From NCBI RefSeq assembly GCF_964340395.1, contig NC_135553.1, positions 13,840,501 to 13,904,500 of the forward strand: DNA of 64,000 bases, written 5' to 3'. The DNA is from Glandiceps talaboti (lineage: Eukaryota > Hemichordata > Enteropneusta > Spengelidae). Under the pieces are notes generated by a model. It saw only the letters and a list, made by a program, of their open reading frames with translations, searched no databases and had not been told where the DNA came from. Below are positions 58,201-64,000 of the stretch, one piece after another. The position numbers and the translations under genes are program-made. How positions within the stretch are numbered: position 1 is the stretch's first letter; each line of letters opens with the position of its first letter.

Positions 58201-58225
58201 TCTATATAGATGTAGCAGAGGAAAG
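25680..58225 (+). CDS. RUN domain and PDZ-like domain protein (9 coding exons seen, 239 aa, 3' end open)
   Basis: Join: 25680-25716, 28157-28264, 29972-30053, 34027-34078, 35064-35171, 40994-41042, 50973-51031, 54527-54676, 58154-58225. All junctions are GT-AG and phases match throughout, giving 239 continuous codons. Residues about 15-160 match a RUN domain: CETLENILRKGLKQ, SLFGLNKRDYW, then TGRGRCFMRIAL (the conserved GRGR..-R-AL block), and YWYDPATSI near the end. RUN domains bind small GTPases of the Rab/Rap families or motors in membrane traffic. From about 187, DLGVIVRHIQGRVMVADI, KPGSVAAED and KIEPGDVLDELFGESL resemble PDZ strands beta2-beta4 with the usual PGS and GD turns. I know no human RUN protein with a PDZ, so no name is given. 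The gene either ends at the candidate exon 63607-63660 or continues beyond the window. Confidence 0.82.
26251..26274. repeat. Perfect 24-bp palindrome between GTTAGTG direct repeats
   Basis: CTTGGAGGAATT followed by its exact reverse complement AATTCCTCCAAG. It is flanked on the left by GTTAGTG (26244-26250) and on the right by GTTAGTG (26275-26281). Such palindromic fill at a duplicated target resembles a transposon excision footprint. Confidence 0.85.
26283..26393. mobile_element. 111-bp near-perfect palindromic MITE, hAT-like
   Basis: Two 55-bp arms (26283-26337, 26339-26393) are almost perfect reverse complements around a single central base. The ends are CACAGGTACTCGAA and TTCGAGTACCTGTG. 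Flanks GTTAGTGT (26275-26282) and GTTAATGT (26394-26401) form an 8-bp target-site duplication with one mismatch. An 8-bp TSD and CA-G-G type ends are typical of the hAT superfamily. It has no coding capacity. Near-identical arms suggest recent insertion or gene conversion. Confidence 0.8.
28157..28264 (+). CDS. RUN-PDZ-like gene exon 2 (aa 13-48)
   Basis: Acceptor TTTTTACAG, donor GTAAGT. Encodes ILLKLKDEKQAIRDSHPKVK then QLCETLENILRKGLK, the first helices of the RUN domain. Confidence 0.85.
28265..29971. other. RUN-PDZ-like gene intron 2
   Basis: No exon seen. Holds a three-copy repeat (28825-29050) and two members of a dispersed repeat family (about 29085-29165 and 29745-29825). Confidence 0.7.
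28825..29050. repeat. Tandem repeat, about 3 copies of about 92 bp
   Basis: Each unit contains ACCACTATAGTCTATA, GTAAC.TA and AGTCAAACTTTTT. The copies are diverged by substitutions and small indels. Confidence 0.75.
29972..30053 (+). CDS. RUN-PDZ-like gene exon 3 (aa 49-75)
   Basis: Acceptor CCTTACAG, donor GTAAGC. Encodes PGSLFGLNKRDYWCWIEALP, matching the RUN-domain block in which FG..-RDYW is conserved. Confidence 0.88.
30447..30714. repeat. 24-bp minisatellite
   Basis: About nine units of a 24-mer built from ACTGCAGTATTTAG and TATTGTCAAC, nearly identical and in exact 24-bp register from about 30472 to 30660. One interrupted unit follows after TAACAATTGAGTGG. Because 24 is a multiple of three, several frames stay open and give spurious ORFs on both strands. 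Confidence 0.95.
31960..32090 (+). repeat. Dispersed repeat, copy related to 56795-56945
   Basis: Shares TCTTATC, GAGCCA.CAGG, TTA.ATAGGAT and the TTTCTA.AG.TC.GC motif with the reverse complement of 56795-56945. A shorter piece recurs at about 32195-32215 (TTTCTATAGTCCTGCTAGAC). Confidence 0.6.
32373..32616. repeat. Inverted repeat in intron 3
   Basis: 32373-32440 and about 32550-32616 are imperfect reverse complements, sharing GGTTTCCGACA, CCTCTCTGCTA and AGCTAAGCTAT-type blocks, around a roughly 110-bp centre. Likely a decayed foldback element. Confidence 0.65.
34027..34078 (+). CDS. RUN-PDZ-like gene exon 4 (aa 76-93)
   Basis: Acceptor CTTGCAG, donor GTAAGC; 52 nt encoding INPLFSLAIESCKSSPK. 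Confidence 0.8.
34079..35063. other. RUN-PDZ-like gene intron 4
   Basis: About 1 kb; the CA microsatellite is the only notable structure. Confidence 0.7.
34224..34288. repeat. (CA)n microsatellite
   Basis: A pure CA run of about 65 bp in intron 4. Confidence 0.97.
35064..35171 (+). CDS. RUN-PDZ-like gene exon 5 (aa 94-129)
   Basis: Acceptor TACTATAG, donor GTAAGT. Encodes LQSHTGRGRCFMRIALVKKI; GRGR followed by R.AL is the most conserved RUN block. Confidence 0.88.
37079..37236. repeat. Foldback repeat
   Basis: TGTTGTACATCCTGAA near 37081-37096 pairs with TTTCAGGATGTACAACA near 37219-37235; the inner CTACATGCA and TGCATGAT also pair. About 158 bp in total. Confidence 0.65.
37904..38252. mobile_element. 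TTAA-flanked long palindromic MITE (piggyBac-like target site)
   Basis: TTAA at 37904-37907 and 38249-38252 flank an element beginning AGTGGCCATATGGATGAGGA and ending TCATCCATATGGCCACT. The reverse-complementary arms continue inward (TTTTAATTTATAAAAC, TTATCTTGGCTTCCTACTTG, AAAATGTTTGTTATT) almost to the centre at about 38078. It has no coding capacity. TTAA duplication is the hallmark of piggyBac-type insertion, but the termini were not compared with a database. Confidence 0.8.
39085..39905. repeat. Degenerate 88-bp tandem array (about 10 copies)
   Basis: Recurring AAGGAAGTCAAGTT, ATTCATTGCCAAGTTCAAAG, TTAGAAATTATATCC.GTAAGC and CACTTACTGTAAG blocks at about 88-bp spacing. Units are heavily diverged, so the array is old. 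Confidence 0.85.
40138..40178. repeat. Short strong hairpin
   Basis: CCAACTGGCCCTCCACCAAC pairs with GTTGTTGGAGGGTCAGTTGG with one mismatch and one bulge, separated by one base. It would form a very stable stem in RNA. Confidence 0.85.
40994..41042 (+). CDS. RUN-PDZ-like gene exon 6 (aa 130-145)
   Basis: Acceptor TTTTGGCAG, donor GTAAGT; 49 nt encoding YWYDPATSIIANELLK, equivalent to the Y-Y..-W/A segment near the end of RUN domains. Confidence 0.83.
41660..41940. repeat. Two-copy direct repeat
   Basis: Copies from about 41660 and about 41828 share AAGGGATG.CACTATGAT, TTCCAGC/TTCAGCCATGC and AATACAGCAACA. Period about 170 bp, diverged. Confidence 0.6.
43593..43757. mobile_element. 165-bp foldback (MITE-like) element
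   Basis: Ends CACTTATTGCCTGGC and GCCAGGCAAAAAGTG. Arms of about 70 bp pair through GTAGACGTCATGATACCCC/GGGGTATAGTCATCTAC and CTGTTATGTGGCAACTATT/AATAGTTGCTACATAACAG, leaving an 18-bp loop. Higher GC than the surrounding intron. No TSD was resolved. Confidence 0.8.
44985..46105. repeat. Degenerate tandem array, about 90-bp unit (about 12 copies)
   Basis: Recurring TTTATCAAGTTTCTTTCTGG, GTACAAAATATTCAGAATTC and ATCATAGC.GTCTATCTAAA blocks. Strongly diverged. Confidence 0.8.
46200..47100. repeat. Degenerate tandem array, about 105-bp unit (about 8-9 copies)
   Basis: Units contain GATTGTCATCAGTTGCACTG, ACTGGCATATTGGTTTGTGT, GTTTCATTTGGTCTGA and CTCAGGTTATTGAGAGGTAG. Abuts the preceding array but has unrelated sequence. 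Confidence 0.85.
47430..47890. repeat. Possible two-copy diverged repeat
   Basis: Blocks such as TACTATA.T, AAGTGTGATAATGAACA-like, AATTATGGATGATCTGAT/ATAATTTGGTATCTGATCTGA and AGGGCTTCAGTC/AGGGTTTCAGTC recur about 270 bp apart. Weak. Confidence 0.4.
50578..50702. mobile_element. Nested foldback element (125 bp)
   Basis: The outer arms GATTCATTGTTGTTTG and CAAACAATCAGTGAATC pair. CACTCCACATTG pairs with CAATGTGGAGTG, and CTGTCA with TGACAG, around GCGTAA. A second internal repeat (GCTGTCAATGTAAATGACAG) gives alternative folds. Confidence 0.7.
50973..51031 (+). CDS. RUN-PDZ-like gene exon 7 (aa 146-165)
   Basis: Acceptor TTTCTTTCAG, donor GTAGGT; encodes ESLMSMLFLITDIQFELNLK, the closing helix of the RUN domain. 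Confidence 0.83.
51032..54526. other. RUN-PDZ-like gene intron 7
   Basis: A 3.5-kb intron, two thirds of which is the 158-bp satellite; nothing exon-like seen. Confidence 0.7.
51775..54055. repeat. Satellite-like tandem array, about 158-bp unit, about 15 copies
   Basis: The anchor TGTTTGACATTGCTT recurs at 51811, 51970, 52129, 52285, 52437, 52597, 52754, 52911, 53079, 53242, 53417, 53574, 53739, about 53853 and 53997. Most spacings are 152-175 bp; the last two are shortened. Each unit also has CTCTCTTTCTTTAGAGGTA, GGCTATATAAGCATATCAT, AAGCAAAAAGTATTACAAAG followed by TACTAATGGCAAAATCAC, and GAGATACATTTGTTAAACCT. The first three units form a subgroup (CTCTCTCATTCTTTAG). AGTATTACAAAGTACT is a near-palindrome present in most units. 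Non-coding. Confidence 0.95.
54527..54676 (+). CDS. RUN-PDZ-like gene exon 8 (aa 166-215)
   Basis: Acceptor TTTGTTTCAG, donor GTAAGT, 150 nt. Linker NASFLDETWQIPVH, then PDZ-like strands LGVIVRHIQGRVMVADI and KPGSVAAED. Confidence 0.87.
56795..56945 (-). repeat. Dispersed repeat, reverse copy of 31960-32090
   Basis: On the minus strand it carries TCTTATCTATCAGTGGAGCC, AGGGATTACATAGGATCAT and CTTTCTATAGTTCTGCTAGA, which align with the intron 3 copy. Confidence 0.6.
57361..57851. repeat. Two-copy direct repeat (about 306-bp period)
   Basis: 57361-57518 and 57667-57851 share CCATATTTG.AGT, TTACTGCATAACT, TTTAATACAT, TCAAGTGTCTA and ACCTTCAGGGTCAG.TATCAAA. Confidence 0.7.
58154..58225 (+). CDS. 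RUN-PDZ-like gene exon 9 (aa 216-239)
   Basis: Acceptor TTTGTACAG, donor GTACGA, 72 nt. Encodes DKIEPGDVLDELFGESLY then RCSRGK, the GD turn and following strand of the PDZ-like domain. The second helix and last strand must come from a later exon. Confidence 0.85.
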
Positions 58226-60399
58226 GTACGAGACAACATATTTTTATGCATTGTTCACAAGAATTTAGGGTTGAGGTGATCACAATTCTTGTATTATGCA
58301 TGTATGTGTGACTTTCTTATTGATGCCATAGCATGAATGTTTCATGATTCAAATTCATAAGCCTTTCCAAATGTAATGTAAAATAACCATAAAGCCTACT
58401 TTAGAAAGATGAAAGTAAATCAATTAATAATAAACTATTAAACTGTGACACCAGTTAAATGCAGTCTGACATCTAACAAATTACTCTGAGAAGTGGAAAA
58501 TTCAAATGATAGAAATGAAATAGTATTGCATACTAAATAAATGTCATACATTGCATAATAAATAAATGTCGAGAATGAATGGCAGATATGTATGGTATAT
58601 TTAAAAAGGTCAGTTTTTAGTTTCTTGTACATTAAACAGTTGTTTTGCATTTGAAGTGTCACTCTACATGTAAATGTACAAACATAGATCATATACCATG
58701 ATTTTGAGCCAGTGAATTATCTTGAATGGTCATTGACCATTTGACTGCCACTGATTTGCAAGACCTACTATAGAGCTATGGAGGCTCAGCTAATAGACTT
58801 GCATATTAATGAGTATCATTTGCATATAAAGCTTCACAAAATAGTTTGATATTGCAGATTTCCTAATTGTGGCGCTTGAAATTCACACCTAAAACAAACA
58901 ATTTTTAAACAAACACCTCTTTAACAGGGGCTGTTAATTGTAATCTATAAAAAAGGCAAACATAAATGTTGACACATGTCTTCACTGAAAAGTTTCACAT
59001 CAGTATTAAAGCCATGAGAAAAATTGCTATTGTATGTACATGTAGGTCAGAATGAACAAACATGGTAATGAGCAACACATGCCTTGCACAAAACTCCATA
59101 ACGGGGTACAAGTTTATTGATGATCTTGTTCATTAGACTTTAGTTGTAGTTGATATATTTGTTACAGTTGTACAGATTTCTGACAAGTTATAAAGATGGG
59201 TCTTGTAAAGATTATATTAAAACTACATCATGGAGAACATCACATGCTCATCAAGATCATATACATGTACAGTATGTATTATGTTAGACAATAGTGAGAC
59301 ATTTCTATTTGTCTATAGCAAGTTTTATTTGAATTGATGAGATGTACATATTAATAAGCTAATTTGCATAAGTTACAAGCTGAGGTTCAAAACAAATATA
59401 TGAAGATGGTGTTATCTGCATATTAATGAGGAAATTAGTATTTTATAGTTGACATGCTGATTTCTAATTATATTTGAAGTTGTTATGAACACAATAATGA
59501 GATGATATGCAGAAGCTATCATCATCATGGTGATTTCTGACTGAATAGTGTTGTTTCAAACAGTCTCAAACAGTTTGTGTATTGATATGAATTCATGGCA
59601 GACACTTTCAGCTCCTCCAGGTGAACGAGATCACATCAGTCTCTGTTCTAGTTATTTTTGTCAGCTGTTCTTGATTGGGTAGAATTTACATTGTCAATAA
59701 ATTCTCATTTAATTTCTCCCTTTTGTCTTCTCAACATATATACTGTATATATATCAGCCATGACATGTGACATTGTGGGATATCTTCCCTGTGGTCTTCT
59801 CGTAAATCAATCAATTGGGAAACATGTAATCAAAATTAACAAAGAAAGATGTAGTGGGTCATTTCGTTTGCTCCACTGGGATTGGGATCTACTTAAGAAA
59901 AGACAAGAAGATAGGAAGCTCTGATTCGCAGTGGGAAAACATGATTGAGGGGACATGTTTTTCATGTACATTGTATATATTACTGTTAATGTTACTGAGT
60001 TAAATAACTGGTGGTGTTGTTAAAATGTATCTGAATCAAAAACGTCACTATTTTATTAGTGTGGGTTTAATCGTGTTCCCAACAAAACCCACTTACTATG
60101 TTTTTAGTAGAAATGCACACCTATCAGGTTTGGAAATCCACAGAAACGAGTAGGTTTACCATGAAATGGTTATCTGAAATCAGCTTTAAACCTGCACTAT
60201 CAGTCATTCAATCAGTGAATTTTTGTAAAAGCGCCAGTTTCCACTACGATATAGAGTTCAGAGGCGCTGTACAGTTAGAATGCTCTGGAGAATAGATGCA
60301 TCTTTAAGTTCTTTTTTTTAAGGTGTAAGCTGTTGGTTTTTGTCGTATTTTCAATGGCAGTAGATTCCAAAGATATGGGTTGCAACACTTGAGAATGCA

Positions 60400-60951
60400 C
60401 GCACAGTACTAGCTGCAACTGGATTATTTTTTTCATCAAATGCACATAATCTCGAAAAAATTGGTTAATTATTTACAAAAAGACATTGTATCTGCTAATT
60501 TGTTGTCAATATTATCTGTAGGTTATGTACTGGCAAGTTTAAATCTTGAACGATCAGCTGGGTTTTGAATCTGTCACATACCATGTGACAATTGTCTAGT
60601 TCAAGTAGTTGTAACTGGATACCATTTTTCAAAGAGATAACCACAATCTACAGTATTTTAGGTAAAAATATTAATAACTAGACATAATACATATTTAATC
60701 AGTGGTGGATATCCATATGCAGTACAGAAACAGGTTGAAATTTTGATTGCTGTTGAAGGCACTGATTTTTGGGTGCAGACCCAAAATTCAGTTTGATTTA
60801 TCTTGTATGCAACTTCAAGAATATGTACCCACAGATGAATTGATGCAATACTTTTCATGTTGTACAATATTACGAGTAAGTTATTGTACATGTACTTAGC
60901 AAAACATTTTCAAAAAATCATTCCCATTGCAGCTAGTGCAGCTTTATTAAA
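60400..60951. mobile_element. CTAGCTGCAACTGG-family repeat, copy 2 (disrupted)
   Basis: Begins GTACTAGCTGCAACTGGATT and shares GGTTAATTA.TTAC, GTCAATATTATCTGTAGGT, AAGTTTAAATCTTGA and TTTGAATCTGTCAC with the arms of 23767-24091. A right-end piece ATTGCAGCTAGTGCAGC lies at 60928-60944. More decayed than copy 1. Confidence 0.6.
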
Positions 60952-61774
60952 TGTGATAAAAAGTGCTTTGACAGTTATTTTCACTGCCAATCCATTGAAG
61001 TTACAAAATGCATGTTGTAGATAGTACAAGTTCAACTAGACTTTTTTTTTTTTTTTTTAAATGAGCAGGGCTAAAATCAAACAAAAGTGTTATACATGTA
61101 CCATGTGTGTGTTATGGTTTGGAGTATTACACTGAGGAGTAGTTAATTTTAACCCCCTTGTGAACATCTGATATAGCAGTGGCAAGGTTGGTTTCGACAA
61201 GCTAAGACTGGCACAAACCAATACATACATGTACACATACTATTATGACTGTGGTTGCGTGAATGTACATGTAGTTGATTACATACCTGCATTGACTGAA
61301 ACTTTTAAACCCTAACATTTAAATATCACATCGGTCACTTTCTGTTTGCTTGAATTTTGAATGGATTATAGTATTAAAGCAAACTTTACATATACATGAC
61401 AGTGTATATGCATTAGATACTTGAGAAGTGTGCTTTACTTACTTAAAGCTAAACAATGCAGATGGTAGCTTGTGTCCACTTATCATCAGTCCTGCCATTG
61501 TTTGTCATTCCATCTATAATGATAAACATGTATATGTCGTGAATGTATGTCAGTGCTTTTTAACAGTGCCCCAGGGATTTATTTTTTGTTTGATAAGGTA
61601 AGACAAGCACTAATTCAAAAGTTCTTATCTGAGAGTGACAACTTCCTTCCTTGTCAACTTTTCTCTCATGCTACACATGTGCTCCCTTCAAGAAACTTTA
61701 TCAAAGATGTCTGAAGTGTCTCCTTTCATATATCTCCTTTCATTAGATGTTAAGGAGACTAACAAGACACTTTC

Positions 61775-62610
61775 TTAGTCAGTTTGTCAAACACAGTTGT
61801 TAACTACATTTAGAATGATCAGATCCATATGTTTATATTCACATTGACTTTTATGTTGTACTTTTAAGTACCCTACTATCAGATTAATCAAACTCAATTA
61901 TTGTAACTACAGTACACACAGACTGATCTGTTCGAGCCTGTGTATGTTTGTATTGGCATCAAGCACCTAATGGTCAGTTTGTTATAATTACAATGTAACT
62001 ACTTGCAGACTGATCAGACCTACCCTTGCATGTTTCTATTCACGTTAAATGTATGTGTAACTGTTATACTTCAGTACCCAAATGTCAGTTTGTTGTTACC
62101 GACATGTACATGTACTTGCCAACTGATCAGATCTATAGACGTGCATGTTTCTATTCACATTAAGTGTTATAGTCTTCAGTACCCAACGGTCAGTTTGTTG
62201 TTAACGTCTTGCAGACTAATCAGATCTGTAGCCTTGCATGTTTCTGTTCACATTAAGTGTAACTGTTATACTTCAGTACCCAACGGACAGTTTGTTGTTA
62301 ACCACATGCATTGGTACATGCAGACTGATCAGATCTATGGCCTTGCACGTTTCTTCTCACATTAACTTTACTTAGTGTGTCATACTTCAGTACCTGACCA
62401 TCAGTTTGTCAAAAACAAATGTTTAACCACACAGATTGATCAGATCTATAGCTTTACATGTTTCTGTTCATGTTAAGTTTACACATTATACTTCATTGCC
62501 CAAGTATCATTTTGTGAAAACAATTTGTTCAACCACACACAGTGATCAGTGCTTTATGTTTCTATTCCTTTTAAATCTATGTGTTATACTCTCAGTCCTA
62601 ACCATTAAAT
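61775..62610. repeat. Degenerate tandem array, about 100-bp unit (about 7-8 copies)
   Basis: Units contain CAGACTGATCAGATCTATAG, CCTTGCATGTTTCTGTTCAC, ATTAAGTGTAACTGTTATAC, TTCAGTACCCAACGGTCAGT and TTGTTGTTAAC. The ORFs here are by-products of the repeat. Confidence 0.9.
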
Positions 62611-63606
62611 TTGCAATTAGCCAGAAAGTGATGTTAATAGGTTCAGTCTTGATTTACAGTGTGAGTAACGGAGAAGTGAGTTTTCACAAAGGTCGTGCAC
62701 TTTTCAAACAAGATTACTAATACACTTGTAGCTGAGGAATTTTGATCTATGATTGAAAAGTTTTAAAAACGTTGTGATTGTAAGTCAGGCACAGAAGATA
62801 CGAGATGTACACAATATGCAGAAGCAAAGTACTTCACACTTGATATCTTCTTTTCTATTTTTGTTTTACTGTACCCTACCTGTAGACTCGAAGGACTAGC
62901 ACTACTATGCTATTTGCTATAATCCTAACAGACATTGTGATTTTTTGAATTTTCATTGTCCCCATGTCTACTCTGACTCCTATTTTGAGCTGGTCTCGAA
63001 TGGCAATCGTGTATAAAGTATGATTGGTCAAATATATACGAAGACAATATTTAATCATGCCATCAGGTCACATGATGAATCCACGATTAGGTGTTGTCAT
63101 GGAAATCTGACTCTTCAACCTCACTCTGGTCATTACATAATTTATGTTATATTCTATTCAAATTTATGCTAATATGCCATGCACATGTTATGTGTGTAGT
63201 GGGGTGTGGTTTCTAGACCAGTGGAACACAGCTGTGATTTGTAGACAAGAAAAGGACAGTGAAATTCAAAATCAAAATGTCAGTTTAGGATAGCAAAGAG
63301 TGTAGTAGACTGCTAGTCCTACGAGTCTACAGGTAGGCTAGTTTTACTGAAACACTAAGTACCATTATGTCCAGCTCAGACATTGAACTTTGGTAGTAGG
63401 CTTATAGCCACATTTGTACAAACCATTTTCAAGCTTTAAGTAGAAACAGATATATTTACTATTCCTGCAAACATACTCCTATGTATGATAGTGAATTTTG
63501 GCAGCCACAATTCTTTTGAACAAGAGTGATGACAACATAAATACGAGAGATAGAAACATGTCACATGGCGCCATCTCTGAATGTCAGTGACTTCCTTTCT
63601 TTCTAG

Positions 63607-63660
63607 GAAGTCTTACGCCCTGTCAAGTTCCAAACTGTAAATTTAAAGTATAAACTATAG
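63607..63660 (+). CDS. Candidate terminal exon of the RUN-PDZ-like gene
   Basis: A strong pyrimidine tract (TTCCTTTCTTTCTAG) precedes a phase-0 open stretch encoding EVLRPVKFQTVNLKYKL, with TAG at 63658-63660. The phase matches exon 9. The pattern (VLR, then alternating VNLKYKL) could supply the last helix and strand of the PDZ-like domain. AATAAA follows at 63781 and 63832. The whole protein would be 256 aa. The evidence is splice-site and phase only; it could be chance or an alternative last exon. Confidence 0.35.
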   Translation, partial: EVLRPVKFQTVNLKYKL

Positions 63661-63780
63661 GAATGTAATGTTTTATCTCCTCTTAATGTCCAGTGGAGAT
63701 CCAATCATGAAACGTGTCTATCAAGCGTCAAGTTAATGGTATTTAGTCTTTGTCAAAGCTAGTGTGCTTGTGAGTGTGTC

Positions 63781-63837
63781 AATAAAGTTTGTAAGGAATC
63801 ACTCACTAAGACATAATACAGTTACGAGTGTAATAAA
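63781..63837 (+). promoter_or_regulatory. Two AATAAA polyadenylation signals
   Basis: AATAAA at 63781-63786 and 63832-63837, about 120 and 170 nt past the candidate stop at 63660. They support, but do not prove, a transcript end near 63.85 kb. Confidence 0.35.
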
Positions 63838-64000
63838 GCCTTTTATTATGTATAATGGAGACTCTTTTCCTTGATTGAATTTTTAAATAATTGTGTTCAC
63901 TGTGTAGAGTTTTAAAGATAATGCCATCAATCAACAGTGCACTAAAATATCAACGACTTCAAATACAATGACTATCAACTTTATTCCAGACCTGTACTTA

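Larger units (their letters stand above)
58226..63606. other. 3' interval after exon 9 (probable intron 9)
   Basis: Short open stretches at 59757-59924 and 60098-60295 read partly like protein but do not match the phase-0 end of exon 9, so I do not call them. Contains a CTAGCTGCAACTGG-family repeat (60400-60951), a poly-T run (61041-61058) and a tandem array (61775-62610). Confidence 0.55.

Noticed and set aside
59757-59924. Possible exon ending LLKKRQEDRKL
   Set aside because: Has an acceptor-like TATCAG but needs a phase-1 donor, whereas exon 9 ends in phase 0, and I see no intermediate exon; no family match.
60098-60295. ORF ending FRGAVQLECSGE
   Set aside because: Somewhat protein-like but lacks a clear in-phase acceptor and any recognisable family.
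62003-62720. Two ORFs of 120 and 94 aa
   Set aside because: Products of the degenerate 100-bp tandem array; the repeated HVSVHIKC-like strings follow the DNA repeat.

Overview
The window is eukaryotic genomic DNA, most likely from a marine invertebrate animal. It is AT-rich, its genes are split by GT-AG introns, and it is dense in microsatellites, small foldback (MITE-like) elements, minisatellites and one LINE fragment. The genes are typical of animals: two SLC16-type monocarboxylate transporter paralogues, a GALK1-type galactokinase and a RUN-domain protein. Abundant ACATGT/TACATGTA words and inverted-repeat elements would suit a hemichordate, amphioxus, brachiopod or mollusc. I cannot name the species from the sequence alone.

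Layout. Positions 3-212 may be the last coding piece of a plus-strand gene entering from the left, followed by about 3.8 kb without a supportable gene. From 4.1 to 15.8 kb, two four-exon SLC16 (MCT-like) transporter genes lie head to tail on the minus strand (copy A 4109-8414, copy B 9731-15767). They are products of a tandem duplication whose left breakpoint falls inside the last coding exon, so the two proteins end differently. Copy B also carries a nested inverted-repeat insertion with a (TC)82 tract in intron 2. A frameshifted LINE 3' end sits just outside the duplicated block.

From 19.2 to 25.4 kb a complete eight-exon galactokinase gene lies on the minus strand. It encodes 393 residues, essentially the length of human GALK1, and all three GHMP-kinase motifs are intact. 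Only 327 bp away and divergently oriented, a plus-strand gene starts at 25680. Its nine phase-compatible coding exons (25680-58225) encode a RUN domain followed by a PDZ-like segment, and its introns fill the rest of the window. A possible last exon with downstream AATAAA signals lies at 63607-63660; otherwise the gene runs beyond the window.

The introns of the RUN-PDZ-like gene hold most of the unusual structure: a 158-bp satellite (about 15 copies), a 24-bp minisatellite, several degenerate 85-105 bp tandem arrays, a near-perfect 111-bp palindromic element with hAT-like features, a 350-bp TTAA-flanked foldback element, and other hairpins. None of the genes shows a pathway link to its neighbours. 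The supported structural relations are the transporter duplication and the shared promoter interval of the galactokinase and RUN-PDZ-like genes. All exon coordinates were read by eye from splice signals, reading frame and protein similarity.
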